Assembly (NCBI GenBank): GCA_964543995.1
Contig: CAZJBB010000002.1
Span: 4,815-68,814, forward strand
Direction: 5' to 3'
DNA: 64,000 bases
Source: CAIXTV01 sp964543995
GTDB lineage: Bacteria > Bacteroidota > Bacteroidia > Bacteroidales > CAIXTV01
Part shown: piece after piece, positions 31,923-40,426 of the stretch
Layout of the letters: each line of letters opens with the position of its first letter
Numbering within the stretch: the first letter of the stretch is position 1
Program-made: the position numbers and the translations under genes
Notes under the pieces: model-generated
The model's database searches: none
What the model saw: only the letters and a program-made list of their open reading frames with translations
What the model was told of the DNA's origin: nothing

Positions 31923-33473
31923 GTGAACAAAGAACTTTACATCGATTCAAATATTAACGAAGTCAGCATTGCTTTACTCGAAGATAAGCAATTGGTTGAG
32001 CTTCATAAAGAAAAAAGGTCAAATAACCATTTGGTGGGGGATGTGTATTTAGGAAAGGTTCGCAAAATTATGCCCGGCCTCAATGCGGCATTTATTGATG
32101 TGGGTTATGAGAAAGATGCATTTCTTCATTATTTGGATTTGGGACCAAGAGTAACCTCCTTAATAAAATTCGTCAAAGAAGTTCAAAATCCTAATGTTCC
32201 AACACCTAAGTTAGAATCTTTTGCTCTGAACGATGAAATAGAGAAATCGGGAAAGATTACATCTGTATTATCTTCAAACCAAAGCATTCTGATTCAAATT
32301 GCCAAGGAACCGATTTCAACCAAAGGTCCTCGGGTAACTTCAGAGATTTCTTTTGCAGGACGCTACTTGGTGTTAATTCCCTTTTCTGACAGAATTTCTG
32401 TTTCTCAAAAAATAAAAAGTAATGAGGAAAGAAATCGTTTAAAAAGACTCATCAGCAGCATTAAACCCAAAAATTTTGGTGTTATTATACGCACCGTTGC
32501 CGACAATAAAAAAGTTGCCGAATTAGATGCTGATTTGCAAGGATTGGTGGATAAATGGAATTTGTTGAGTGAAAGGTTATCAGAAGCCAAACCGCCTTTT
32601 AAATTGGTAAGTGAACTTGACAAAACCACTGCGCTTTTACGTGATTTCATGAACCCTTCTTTTAACAGTATTTGCACGAACGATCCGGGAATTTATGATG
32701 AAATCAAGAATTACACCAAGACGATTGCTCCTGACAAATTAGATATTGTTAAACTCTATAAAGGCAAAACTCCCATATTCGAGCATTTTTCTATTGATAA
32801 GCAAATAAAATCTTCATTTGGTAAAACCATTACTGTTAAAAGTGGGATTTACATTATCATAGAGCATACCGAAGCCATGCACGTGATTGATGTCAATAGT
32901 GGGCATCATGTAAATTCTCAGCAAAATCAAGAAGAAAACGCATTGAACGTAAACTTGGAAGCCGCAACCGAAATTGCTCGGCAATTGAGACTCCGAGACA
33001 TGGGTGGCATTATTGTTATTGACTTTATTGACTTGCATTTAGGTGCGAATCGTCGTGTTCTTTTTGAAAAGTTAACCCAAGAAATGGCTAAAGACCATTC
33101 TAAACACACCATTCTTCCTCCAAGTAAATTCGGGTTGGTTCAAATTACACGCCAAAGGGTTAAGCCCGAAATGAATGTGGAAATTTTAGAAAAATGTCCG
33201 GTATGCGACGGCTCTGGTCAAATTAAACCCAGCATCATCATTACCGATCAAATAGAAAACGACATACAATATTTGCTTTTAGAACAAAACGAACCTTGGC
33301 TAAAATTGGTTGTTCATCCGTTTATACACGCTTACCTCACCCGTGGACTTTTTTCTCAAAAAATAAAATGGTATTTTAAGTTCAAAAAATGGATTAGCAT
33401 TACCCCTGACTCCTCATACCAATTATTGGAATATAGGATGTTTAACAAAAAAGGGGACGAGATTAAATTGTAA
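31923..33473 (+). CDS. rng: Ribonuclease E/G family endoribonuclease
   Basis: This 516-residue protein with GTG start has the RNase G layout: S1 domain (about 38-125; GDVYLGKVRKIMPGLNAAFIDVG), RNase-H-like and 5'-sensor parts, and a DNase I-like catalytic part with IDVNSG (about 325) and VIDFIDL (about 363) for the catalytic aspartates. CPVCDGSGQ (about 425) is the zinc-link motif. It has no long C-terminal scaffold tail, so RNase G type rather than RNase E. It matures rRNA 5' ends and starts mRNA decay. Confidence 0.93.
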   Translation: MNKELYIDSNINEVSIALLEDKQLVELHKEKRSNNHLVGDVYLGKVRKIMPGLNAAFIDVGYEKDAFLHYLDLGPRVTSLIKFVKEVQNPNVPTPKLESFALNDEIEKSGKITSVLSSNQSILIQIAKEPISTKGPRVTSEISFAGRYLVLIPFSDRISVSQKIKSNEERNRLKRLISSIKPKNFGVIIRTVADNKKVAELDADLQGLVDKWNLLSERLSEAKPPFKLVSELDKTTALLRDFMNPSFNSICTNDPGIYDEIKNYTKTIAPDKLDIVKLYKGKTPIFEHFSIDKQIKSSFGKTITVKSGIYIIIEHTEAMHVIDVNSGHHVNSQQNQEENALNVNLEAATEIARQLRLRDMGGIIVIDFIDLHLGANRRVLFEKLTQEMAKDHSKHTILPPSKFGLVQITRQRVKPEMNVEILEKCPVCDGSGQIKPSIIITDQIENDIQYLLLEQNEPWLKLVVHPFIHAYLTRGLFSQKIKWYFKFKKWISITPDSSYQLLEYRMFNKKGDEIKL

Positions 33474-33905
33474 TTTTAAAGTGCCCCTGGGCTAAAACCC
33501 TAATCATTGGTTACTACCTTCGGATTATTTTTTATAGAAATTCATCGCTACGATAGGATTTGAGGCGTTTAATTAAATGCACAAGCGATGTATTTGGCTT
33601 GCTTTTTAGCTGATATTGTGCTTATCAACTGATAATATTGCATTCTTTTTTACTTCTTGTGAATTATGCCGCTTTTATTATTCCTTGAAGTAAAAATTTC
33701 ACTTCACTTAATTGTAAAAACATCTATTAAAACGGCATTTTAGGATAATCCAATTGATTATTTTAAAATCAAAATGGTATTACCTATCGTTTTATTTTGT
33801 CAACCGAAAAATTATTATTGCTCATAATCAGGTCGTTAGCAAAAATATTTAAAATACATGCTACATTGTTATACATAGTACCAAATAATACATTATCTTT
33901 GTGGC
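33474..33905. other. Intergenic stretch, AT-rich, no gene recognised
   Basis: The 432 bases between rng and the PadR gene have no credible open frame. The right end holds the PadR promoter element and three TACAT-type words (near 33863, 33871 and 33889). No tRNA or structured RNA was recognised. Confidence 0.5.
33894..33901 (+). promoter_or_regulatory. -7 promoter element touching the PadR start codon
   Basis: TATCTTTG matches TAnnTTTG and ends only 4 bases before the PadR ATG at 33906. By usual geometry the transcript would start at or next to the ATG, leaving almost no leader. TTG at 33866-33868 is a possible -33 element with a long 25-base spacer. Confidence 0.5.
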
Positions 33906-34241
33906 ATGAAAGAAGAAAATATAAATGTTCAGATGCGAAAAGGGGTCCTGGAATTTTGCATATTGTCAATAGTCCATGAAAAGGATGCCTATACTTCCGA
34001 TTTAATTGAAAGGCTAAAAACGGCTCATTTAATTGTGGTGGAAGGAACTTTATATCCGCTGCTGACCCGGTTGAAAAACCAAGGTTATTTAACCTATTAC
34101 TGGGAGGAGTCCAAACAGGGTCCTCCTCGAAAGTATTTTAAAATTACGGATCAGGGAATCCAATTTTTGCTAGAACTTCGCGAAAATTGGTTTGATTTTG
34201 TAAGTTCAGTTAACGCCATTATTCAAAAAGATAAATTTTAA
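33906..34241 (+). CDS. PadR-family transcriptional regulator
   Basis: This 111-residue winged helix protein opens MKEENINVQMRKGVLEFCIL, which is the standard start of Bacteroidota PadR proteins, so the ATG at 33906 is well supported. DLIERLKTAHLIVVEGTLYPLLTRLKNQGYL is the helix-turn-helix and its recognition helix, followed by the wing PPRKYFKITDQG. It lies 11 bases before a PspC-domain protein; PadR-PspC pairs are common in this phylum and the regulator probably controls that envelope protein and itself. Confidence 0.92.
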   Translation: MKEENINVQMRKGVLEFCILSIVHEKDAYTSDLIERLKTAHLIVVEGTLYPLLTRLKNQGYLTYYWEESKQGPPRKYFKITDQGIQFLLELRENWFDFVSSVNAIIQKDKF

Positions 34242-34252
34242 AAACCCAAATC

Positions 34253-35896
34253 ATGAAAAAAAATTTTACGGTTAATATCTGCGGAACGATATTCCATATT
34301 GATGAAGATGCATACGATCTGTTGAATCAGTATTTTTTAAGCTTAAAAGAACATTATAAAAATGAGGAAGGGTGTGATGAAATTTTGGGGGATATTGAAT
34401 CCAGGGTTGCAGAAATGCTCATCGAAAAAACAAATTCAAATGTCAAAGTGGTGAGCCTTTCCGATATCAATTTTGTAATCAATGTCATGGGTAAACCCGA
34501 ACAATTTGATGAAAAAGAGCAAACATCTTCAAAGGGTGAATCTAAAGCTAAAGCCCCCAGACGATTGTACCGCGATCCGGATAATAAAGTGGTTGGTGGA
34601 GTCTGCAGTGGAATAGGTGCGTACTTTAACATGGATTCCTTAATTATCCGAATTTTATTTATCGTAGCTATTTTATTGGGGTTTTCCGGTGTACTTGTAT
34701 ATATTGTATTATGGATTGCCATTCCTGAAGCCAAAACGACCATTGAAAAGTTGGAGATGAAGGGAGAAAAAATAAACTTGAACAACATAGAAAAGAATGT
34801 TAAAGAAGAGTTTAGCAATATTAAAGAAAAATTTTCCGAATTCAGCGAAGATGCCAAGGCTGCATTTCATAAGATCAGACAAGAGACCCAGCCTAATAAA
34901 TTTGAACGTTTTTTCACTTTTATTTTCACATTGATTAAGTATTTTGTAAGGGCATTTGGAATTTTTATCGGCTTAATTTTTATCATCATTGGATTGTTCG
35001 TATTGGTAGGCTTAATAGCTTCTTTTTTTGGAGCTAAAACCATGACCTTTGGAAACAATGCCATTATTAGTAGTTATTCGTTCAAAGCTTTCCTGAGCTT
35101 ATTTGTGGATGCCCCATATCAAATTACCCTCATTTACATTGGATTATCTTTATTTATTGGGGTCCCACTTATAATGCTGATATATAACGGAATAAAAATT
35201 GTTTTGGGCCTAAAAAGCAGGAAACGGTATATTGGAATATCAGCCTTTTCCTTTTGGCTTGCCGGTTTAATTATCACCACATTCTTAAGCATTCATATTG
35301 CTAAAAGCTATTCCAGTAAGAGCTTTTCTGCCAAGAAAATATCACTTATCCAACCTTCGAACAACACATTGGCTTTTGAAGTTAATCAAAGTTCAGAGGT
35401 AAGTAATAGCGAGCTTCAAGAACGCATACAGCAAGGGATAAGTCCTTTCAATATAGTTGCACTTAAAGGCAAAGATGTTTTCTACGGAGTGCCCAAATTA
35501 GCGTTTTTAGCTTCAGATAACGACAGTTTTCAGGTTGTGGTAATCTCTTCTGCAAGAGGAGAGTCTTTGGCTGATGCCGAAAAGCATATTGAAGGGGTAA
35601 AATATAATTTAAAACAAGTGGGTTCAACCCTATTGCTAGATCCTATTTTTCAGTTTAGTGCCTCTGACAAGTGGCGGGTGCAAGATGTGAAAATTATTTG
35701 TAAAATTCCCGAAGGGAAAATTATTGATTTGACTAAAAACTTCAAGATGTTGGATTATTCTTCGGATAAGAATGACGATGGTTATAAGGACTTAAGAGGT
35801 AAAAAATGGATTATGGTTCATGGGAGCATAAAGGAATATTTTGAACCAAAACCGCTAAATATTGTTATAGACAGTGTAAAGACTGTTAGAAAATAG
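34253..35896 (+). CDS. PspC-domain membrane protein
   Basis: The protein has 547 residues. The N-terminal part (about 1-90) is a small cytoplasmic domain (NICGTIFHIDEDAYDLLNQY). The PspC domain follows at about 101-160 (RRLYRDPDNKVVGGVCSGIG and YIVLWIAIPEA). There are then a linker helix and about three more membrane segments between 215 and 350. The C-terminal 190 residues are outside the membrane, beta-rich and similar to DUF4097-like domains. PspC proteins respond to envelope or phage-shock stress with PspA-type partners; none is adjacent. Control by the PadR protein encoded just upstream is inferred. Confidence 0.85.
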   Translation: MKKNFTVNICGTIFHIDEDAYDLLNQYFLSLKEHYKNEEGCDEILGDIESRVAEMLIEKTNSNVKVVSLSDINFVINVMGKPEQFDEKEQTSSKGESKAKAPRRLYRDPDNKVVGGVCSGIGAYFNMDSLIIRILFIVAILLGFSGVLVYIVLWIAIPEAKTTIEKLEMKGEKINLNNIEKNVKEEFSNIKEKFSEFSEDAKAAFHKIRQETQPNKFERFFTFIFTLIKYFVRAFGIFIGLIFIIIGLFVLVGLIASFFGAKTMTFGNNAIISSYSFKAFLSLFVDAPYQITLIYIGLSLFIGVPLIMLIYNGIKIVLGLKSRKRYIGISAFSFWLAGLIITTFLSIHIAKSYSSKSFSAKKISLIQPSNNTLAFEVNQSSEVSNSELQERIQQGISPFNIVALKGKDVFYGVPKLAFLASDNDSFQVVVISSARGESLADAEKHIEGVKYNLKQVGSTLLLDPIFQFSASDKWRVQDVKIICKIPEGKIIDLTKNFKMLDYSSDKNDDGYKDLRGKKWIMVHGSIKEYFEPKPLNIVIDSVKTVRK

Positions 35897-35925
35897 ATAT
35901 TGTAGAAATAGTTAATCTAATTTGT

Positions 35926-35960
35926 AAAATCTCTTGTTTGATTAGCAAGAGATTTTTTTT
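35926..35960 (+). terminator. Intrinsic terminator after the PadR-PspC operon
   Basis: Arms AAAATCTCTTG (35926-35936) and CAAGAGATTTT (35946-35956) pair around a 9-base loop and run into a T-tract. The next gene's -7 element begins 16 bases after it. Confidence 0.85.
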
Positions 35961-35975
35961 GTATCAAGTATTAAG

Positions 35976-35983
35976 TAACTTTG
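35976..35983 (+). promoter_or_regulatory. -7 promoter element close to the E1 start codon
   Basis: TAACTTTG matches TAnnTTTG and ends 7 bases before the ATG at 35991, so the expected leader is only a few bases. It follows directly after the upstream terminator. No well-spaced -33 element was found. Confidence 0.5.
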
Positions 35984-35990
35984 TACTGTT

Positions 35991-38408
35991 ATGAATAACT
36001 CATTAAATATACTTCAACATTTAAAACTTACGAAAAAGGAGATTTTAAATGATTATAGAATTGGATGTGAAAGCCGTCAGGCAAGCATTCTTGGGCGGAA
36101 AGAGGCGCTTTCCGGTAAAGCAAAATTCGGAATTTTTGGTGACGGGAAAGAACTTCCACAATTGGTAATGGCAAAGTTTTTTCAACCCGGCGATTGGAGG
36201 TCCGGATACTATAGAGACCAAACCTTTATGAATGCTGCCGGATTATATTCATGGAAAGAGTTTTTTGCTCAACTATATGGGGATACCGATATTAATGCAA
36301 ATCCTGCTCATGGTGGAAGAATGATGAATAATCATTTTGCAACCCGAATTTTAGATGAGTCCGGGAATTGGAAGAATGTTTCTCAATTAAAAAATGTTTC
36401 AGCAGACATTTCTCCTACTGCCGGCCAAATGCCTCGTTTATTAGGTCTCGCTTTAGCATCAAAATTATATCGATCTCATGAGAACCAAGAAGCATTTGCC
36501 GGGTTTTCTGTAAATGGAAACGAAGTAGCTTTCGGAACCATTGGAGATGCGAGTACCTCCGAAGGTCATTTTTTTGAAACCATTAATGCCGCCGGAGTAC
36601 TAAAAGTTCCCATGGCGATTTCAATTTGGGATGACGGCTGGGGTATATCCGTTTCAAAGAAGTATCAAACCACAAAACAAAGCATTTCTGAAATACTTAA
36701 AGGGTTTGAAATTAACGAAAAAGGCGAAGGGTATTACATTTACAAAGTGAAAGGATGGGATTATACTGCACTTCTTCATGCTTATAGTGAGGGTATTGAA
36801 AAATGCAGAAAAGAACACGTTCCGGTTATTTTTCATATCGAAGAACTTACCCAACCCTTAGGGCACTCTACTTCCGGCTCGCATGAGCGTTATAAGTCGA
36901 CCGAACAACTGGATTTAGAAAAATTTAAGGATGGACTAACACACTTTAAACAATGGATTGTTGAGCAAGAAATAGCACCAGAAGACGAATTGGAGCAAAT
37001 TGAACAAAACGCCATTGAAACCATTAAAAACGAAAGGACTGCAGCCTGGAGTGATTTTATGCTGCCCATGCACACAAAAAGAAATGAGCTATTAACTTTG
37101 GTGAATGTAAGTAGCTGTAATTGTGCCAAAACGGATAAAATTAATGTTTTGATGTCAGAGTTAAAGTCTCTTGCCGAGCCCCTCAAAAAAGACATTGTTC
37201 CTTATGCAAAAAAAATATTACGATTGATTTGTAATACCTGCAATCCGGATAAATCGCTTAAGAAAAGCCTTACCGTTTGGTTAGAAAAAGAAATTTCAGA
37301 AGATACGCATAGATATAGCTCTTATTTATATAGTGAAAACACAAATAGCGCCTTAAAAATTCCGTCCATTGCACCCATTTTTAATGACTCTTCTTCTTTA
37401 GTGGCCGGTCGTGAAATATTAAAAGCCAATTTTGATGTTATTTTCGAAGAAAATCCTTTGGTGGTTGCTTTTGGCGAAGATGTTGGACACATTGGAGGTG
37501 TTAACCAATCCTTTGAAGGCTTACAAAAGAAATATGGAGAAAACCGGGTTTTTGACACAGGAATTAGAGAAGCAACCATCATAGGACAAGCGTTGGGATT
37601 GGCATTAAGGGGATTTAGACCCATTGCTGAAATACAATATTTTGATTATTTATTATATGGTTTACAGGTTATTAGTGATGATTTGGCCACACTGCGGTAC
37701 CGAACACGAAACGGACAAAAGGCGCCCATGATTATTTCAACCCGGGGACATCGCTTGGTGGGTATGTGGCATTCCGGATCACCACTGAGCATGGTAATTA
37801 ACTCTATAAGGGGTGTTTATGTGCTGACACCAAGAAACATGACCCAAGCTGCCGGTTTTTATAATACCATGCTAGCATCAGATGACCCTGCATTAATTAT
37901 TGAACCTTTAAATGCATATCGTTTGAAAGAAAAAATGCCCCTTAATGTGGGCAAGTATTTTGTTCCTATTGGCATTCCGGAAATATTAAACGAAGGGAAC
38001 GACATTACCATTGTTACCTATGGAGCCTGTGTAAAAATTGCCCAAGATGCCCTTACTCAATTAAAGGATTTTGGAATTTCTGTTGAACTTATTGATGTTC
38101 AGTCATTATTACCATTCGATATCAATCATAGCATTGTGATTTCTTTAGCAAAAACAAATAAAATTTTATTTTTTGATGAAGATGTCCCGGGAGGAGCAAC
38201 CGCTTATATGATGCATCAAGTGATAGAAATTCAGGGAGGATTCGAACACCTTGATTATCCACCCGTAAGCCTTACGGGGAAGGCACACAGAACTGCATAC
38301 AGTGCAGATGGCGATTATTTCTCAAATCCCAATGCCGAAGATGTTTTTGATACTGTTTATAAGATGATGCATCAATATAATCCGAAACGTTTTCCGTCAA
38401 TTTATTAA
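35991..38408 (+). CDS. Fused E1 alpha-beta subunit of a branched-chain 2-oxoacid dehydrogenase
   Basis: This 805-residue protein joins the E1 alpha part (about 1-370) and beta part (about 455-805). The thiamine-diphosphate motif is GDASTSEGHFFETINAAGV (about 184-202), and the beta part holds VAFGEDVGHIGG, RVFDTGIREATIIGQALGLAL and a transketolase C-terminal domain with DVQSLLPFD and FFDEDVPGGATA. E1 decarboxylates branched-chain 2-oxoacids (from Val, Leu, Ile) and passes the acyl group to E2 lipoamide. E2 and E3 genes are not next to it. The pyruvate or acetoin type is an alternative, but the alpha-beta fusion of this form is normally annotated as branched-chain type in Bacteroidota. Confidence 0.88.
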   Translation: MNNSLNILQHLKLTKKEILNDYRIGCESRQASILGRKEALSGKAKFGIFGDGKELPQLVMAKFFQPGDWRSGYYRDQTFMNAAGLYSWKEFFAQLYGDTDINANPAHGGRMMNNHFATRILDESGNWKNVSQLKNVSADISPTAGQMPRLLGLALASKLYRSHENQEAFAGFSVNGNEVAFGTIGDASTSEGHFFETINAAGVLKVPMAISIWDDGWGISVSKKYQTTKQSISEILKGFEINEKGEGYYIYKVKGWDYTALLHAYSEGIEKCRKEHVPVIFHIEELTQPLGHSTSGSHERYKSTEQLDLEKFKDGLTHFKQWIVEQEIAPEDELEQIEQNAIETIKNERTAAWSDFMLPMHTKRNELLTLVNVSSCNCAKTDKINVLMSELKSLAEPLKKDIVPYAKKILRLICNTCNPDKSLKKSLTVWLEKEISEDTHRYSSYLYSENTNSALKIPSIAPIFNDSSSLVAGREILKANFDVIFEENPLVVAFGEDVGHIGGVNQSFEGLQKKYGENRVFDTGIREATIIGQALGLALRGFRPIAEIQYFDYLLYGLQVISDDLATLRYRTRNGQKAPMIISTRGHRLVGMWHSGSPLSMVINSIRGVYVLTPRNMTQAAGFYNTMLASDDPALIIEPLNAYRLKEKMPLNVGKYFVPIGIPEILNEGNDITIVTYGACVKIAQDALTQLKDFGISVELIDVQSLLPFDINHSIVISLAKTNKILFFDEDVPGGATAYMMHQVIEIQGGFEHLDYPPVSLTGKAHRTAYSADGDYFSNPNAEDVFDTVYKMMHQYNPKRFPSIY

Positions 38409-38418
38409 TTTTAATCAA

Positions 38419-39084
38419 ATGAAAAATATTTTTTTGTTCATTATAGGGGTTGTCATTGCAATTACATTTACCAATTGCAAAAAGACAAATTCTTTTAAAG
38501 TTAGTATTTCGGGGAAAGTTGTTGAGTCGAATCATCAAACGGCCATCTCTAATGCAACACTTGTACTTTCCGCAAGCATGATTTCTTCCGGCACCTATAA
38601 TTCAAATTATAATGAAATTGCCAATACCACAACAGATGGGAGCGGCAACTACACTTTTAATGCAAGTATTGACGGGAAACCCGTTGGATTAAGGGTAGCT
38701 GTTGTGAAATCCGGTTATTTTACAAATTCTTTTGACTTAAGTCCAACTTTATTCGAAAACGGGAATACCTATACCCAAGATTTTAACTTATTTACAGAAT
38801 CCTTTATCAAATTACAGGTAAACAACGTTTCTCCAAACGATAGCTCTGATAGGATAACGTATTATTATACCCTCTCCCCTTCCTTACACTGCAGCCAATG
38901 CTGCTCGGATAATCAGATAACAGGTTACGGACAATACTATCATGCTTCTTCTGTGTGTAAAACCTACGGAAATCAATGGACAAAAATTGTATGGACGGTT
39001 ATCAAATATGGGAACATGAATTTTCATGCTGACTCCATCTACATTGCACCTTCTGATACAGCACAGTACACAATAAATTATTAA
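38419..39084 (+). CDS. Lipoprotein with carboxypeptidase-regulatory-like domain
   Basis: The protein has 221 residues. The signal peptide ends in lipobox TFTNC (Cys 20) followed by KKTN. Residues about 28-125 are a carboxypeptidase-regulatory-like (transthyretin-type) beta sandwich (VSISGKVVESNHQTAISNAT, TTDGSGNYTFNASIDG). The C-terminal part has a Cys-rich piece (LHCSQCCSDNQ with a later VCKTYG) that could form disulfides. No enzymatic residues are visible. It follows the E1 gene by 10 bases and may be read through from it. Confidence 0.72.
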   Translation: MKNIFLFIIGVVIAITFTNCKKTNSFKVSISGKVVESNHQTAISNATLVLSASMISSGTYNSNYNEIANTTTDGSGNYTFNASIDGKPVGLRVAVVKSGYFTNSFDLSPTLFENGNTYTQDFNLFTESFIKLQVNNVSPNDSSDRITYYYTLSPSLHCSQCCSDNQITGYGQYYHASSVCKTYGNQWTKIVWTVIKYGNMNFHADSIYIAPSDTAQYTINY

Positions 39085-39160
39085 GCTACAAAAGTTTTCT
39101 TTTTCTTTTTGCCCCGACAACACTTATATAAAATACATTAGCATAAGGAATTTGGAATGT

Positions 39161-39206
39161 AATGTTCCTAAATGAATATTTTGGAACATCAAATTAATGG
39201 AACATT
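39161..39206. repeat. Three GGAACAT(T) words, one inverted
   Basis: An inverted copy at 39161-39168 (inside the imperfect palindrome GGAATGTAATGTTCC) is followed by direct copies at 39183-39189 and 39199-39206, the last two spaced 16 bases apart. They could be regulator sites, but they are about 200 bases from the -7 element of the next gene. Confidence 0.35.
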
Positions 39207-39405
39207 CAGCGCTCCTATATATAAATTTGGTTAAATATTTACATCACTGTATCCCTTGATACTATTTGAGTTTCATTTGTCGACCACTGTATAGGCACCG
39301 AATATACTATGATTTAACAATATATTTATCGTAACAATCAGATAATAAATGTGTTAAAGTAAAGTTAATGCATGTTTTGCTCTTTACAATCAGGGTTCCA
39401 CTATA

Positions 39406-39413
39406 TATATTTG
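39406..39413 (+). promoter_or_regulatory. -7 promoter element for the acylphosphatase gene
   Basis: TATATTTG matches TAnnTTTG, 16 bases before the start codon. TTTTG at 39375-39379 is a possible -33 element with a long 26-base spacer. Confidence 0.5.
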
Positions 39414-39429
39414 TTTTTTTAAAGGACTT

Positions 39430-39696
39430 ATGATTAGTTATAAAGTTTGGGTAGTAGGTAAGGTTCATGGGGTTGGGTTTCGTTTTTATTCAATGCAAAT
39501 GGCTTATAAATATGGTGTTTTTGGCTTTGTAAAAAATCTTTCTGATGGAAAAGTTTATATGGAATTAGAGGGGGAGCTTGAAAAAATTGATTTATTCCTC
39601 GATTGGTGTAGAATTGGCCCTATGGGTGCAAAAGTTAATGAAATCCTTCTTGAAAATAATTCATTGAAAAACTTCACCGCCTTCAATATTCAATAA
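39430..39696 (+). CDS. acyP: Acylphosphatase
   Basis: This 88-residue enzyme hydrolyses acyl-phosphates such as acetyl phosphate or carbamoyl phosphate. The phosphate loop is VVGKVHGVGFRFY with catalytic R18, and the catalytic asparagine is N36 in GFVKNLSDGKV. The length is typical. It is a single small gene followed by the nitroreductase-reductase pair after about 130 bases. Confidence 0.93.
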   Translation: MISYKVWVVGKVHGVGFRFYSMQMAYKYGVFGFVKNLSDGKVYMELEGELEKIDLFLDWCRIGPMGAKVNEILLENNSLKNFTAFNIQ

Positions 39697-39826
39697 TATT
39701 TAAGTTTTGAATTGCTTTTATTTAGATTTCCTGAGGTTCAGGTTTAAATGCATTTCGTAAATAAGAATTTTAACTACTTTTATTAGCGGATAATTTTCAG
39801 CAATTTGACCCTCTAAAATTTGTTTT

Positions 39827-40423
39827 ATGAATAAAAAAGCCAATCACACATTTCCGATACTTGATTTGATAGCAGAAAGGTGGAGTCCACGGTCGTTTAA
39901 AACTGAAGACGTGCCGGTTCAAAAAATCCAAAGTTTGTTTGAAGCTGCAAGATGGTGTTCTTCGGCCTTTAATGACCAACCTTGGCGTTATATTGTGGGT
40001 AACAAAAAGAATCCCACTTGGAATGCGATTTTTGATTGTTTGAATGAAGGTAATAGAGAATGGAATCAAAATGTCCCTTTACTTATTTTGGTGTGTTGTG
40101 AAACGCATTCGCCCATTACCGGAAAGACCAATCCTTATGCCTCTTTCGATACCGGACAAAGTATGGCTACTTTGTGCCAACAAGCGCAATACTTGGGCTT
40201 ACATACCCACCCCATGGCAGGGTTTCATAAAGAAAAGGCTAGAGAATTTTTTCAGCTACCTTCAACCATTGAACCTTTGACCGTTCTGGCTGTTGGATAT
40301 TTAGACACGCCAAATAAACTGTCTGAAAAATATATGACCGCTGAACTTTCGGAAAGAAAAAGAAGAGGTTTCAGTGAGTTTGTTTTTTTTGAAAAGTATA
40401 ATCAACCTTTAGAAATGTTTTAA
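39827..40423 (+). CDS. Nitroreductase family flavoprotein
   Basis: This 198-residue FMN-dependent oxidoreductase has the opening ERWSPRSFKTEDVPVQKIQ, FMN-contact segment ARWCSSAFNDQPWRYIVG and middle stretch FDTGQSMATLCQQAQYLGL, all typical of the family. The C-terminal glycine/arginine contact near SERKRRGFSEFV is present. It reduces nitroaromatics, quinones or other electrophiles with NAD(P)H. It lies 3 bases before the iron-dependent alcohol dehydrogenase, so the two probably form a detoxification pair for reactive carbonyls and quinones. Confidence 0.88.
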   Translation: MNKKANHTFPILDLIAERWSPRSFKTEDVPVQKIQSLFEAARWCSSAFNDQPWRYIVGNKKNPTWNAIFDCLNEGNREWNQNVPLLILVCCETHSPITGKTNPYASFDTGQSMATLCQQAQYLGLHTHPMAGFHKEKAREFFQLPSTIEPLTVLAVGYLDTPNKLSEKYMTAELSERKRRGFSEFVFFEKYNQPLEMF

Positions 40424-40426
40424 CCT

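Larger units (their letters stand above)
39085..39429. other. Intergenic stretch with three GGAACAT words
   Basis: The 345 bases before the acylphosphatase gene hold AATGTTCC (39161-39168), GGAACAT (39183-39189) and GGAACATT (39199-39206) and a -7 element at 39406-39413. No open frame or RNA gene was recognised. Confidence 0.5.

Noticed and set aside
34354..34857. 167-codon minus-strand frame inside the PspC gene
   Set aside because: Antisense of a coding region with strong domain evidence; the product is low-complexity.
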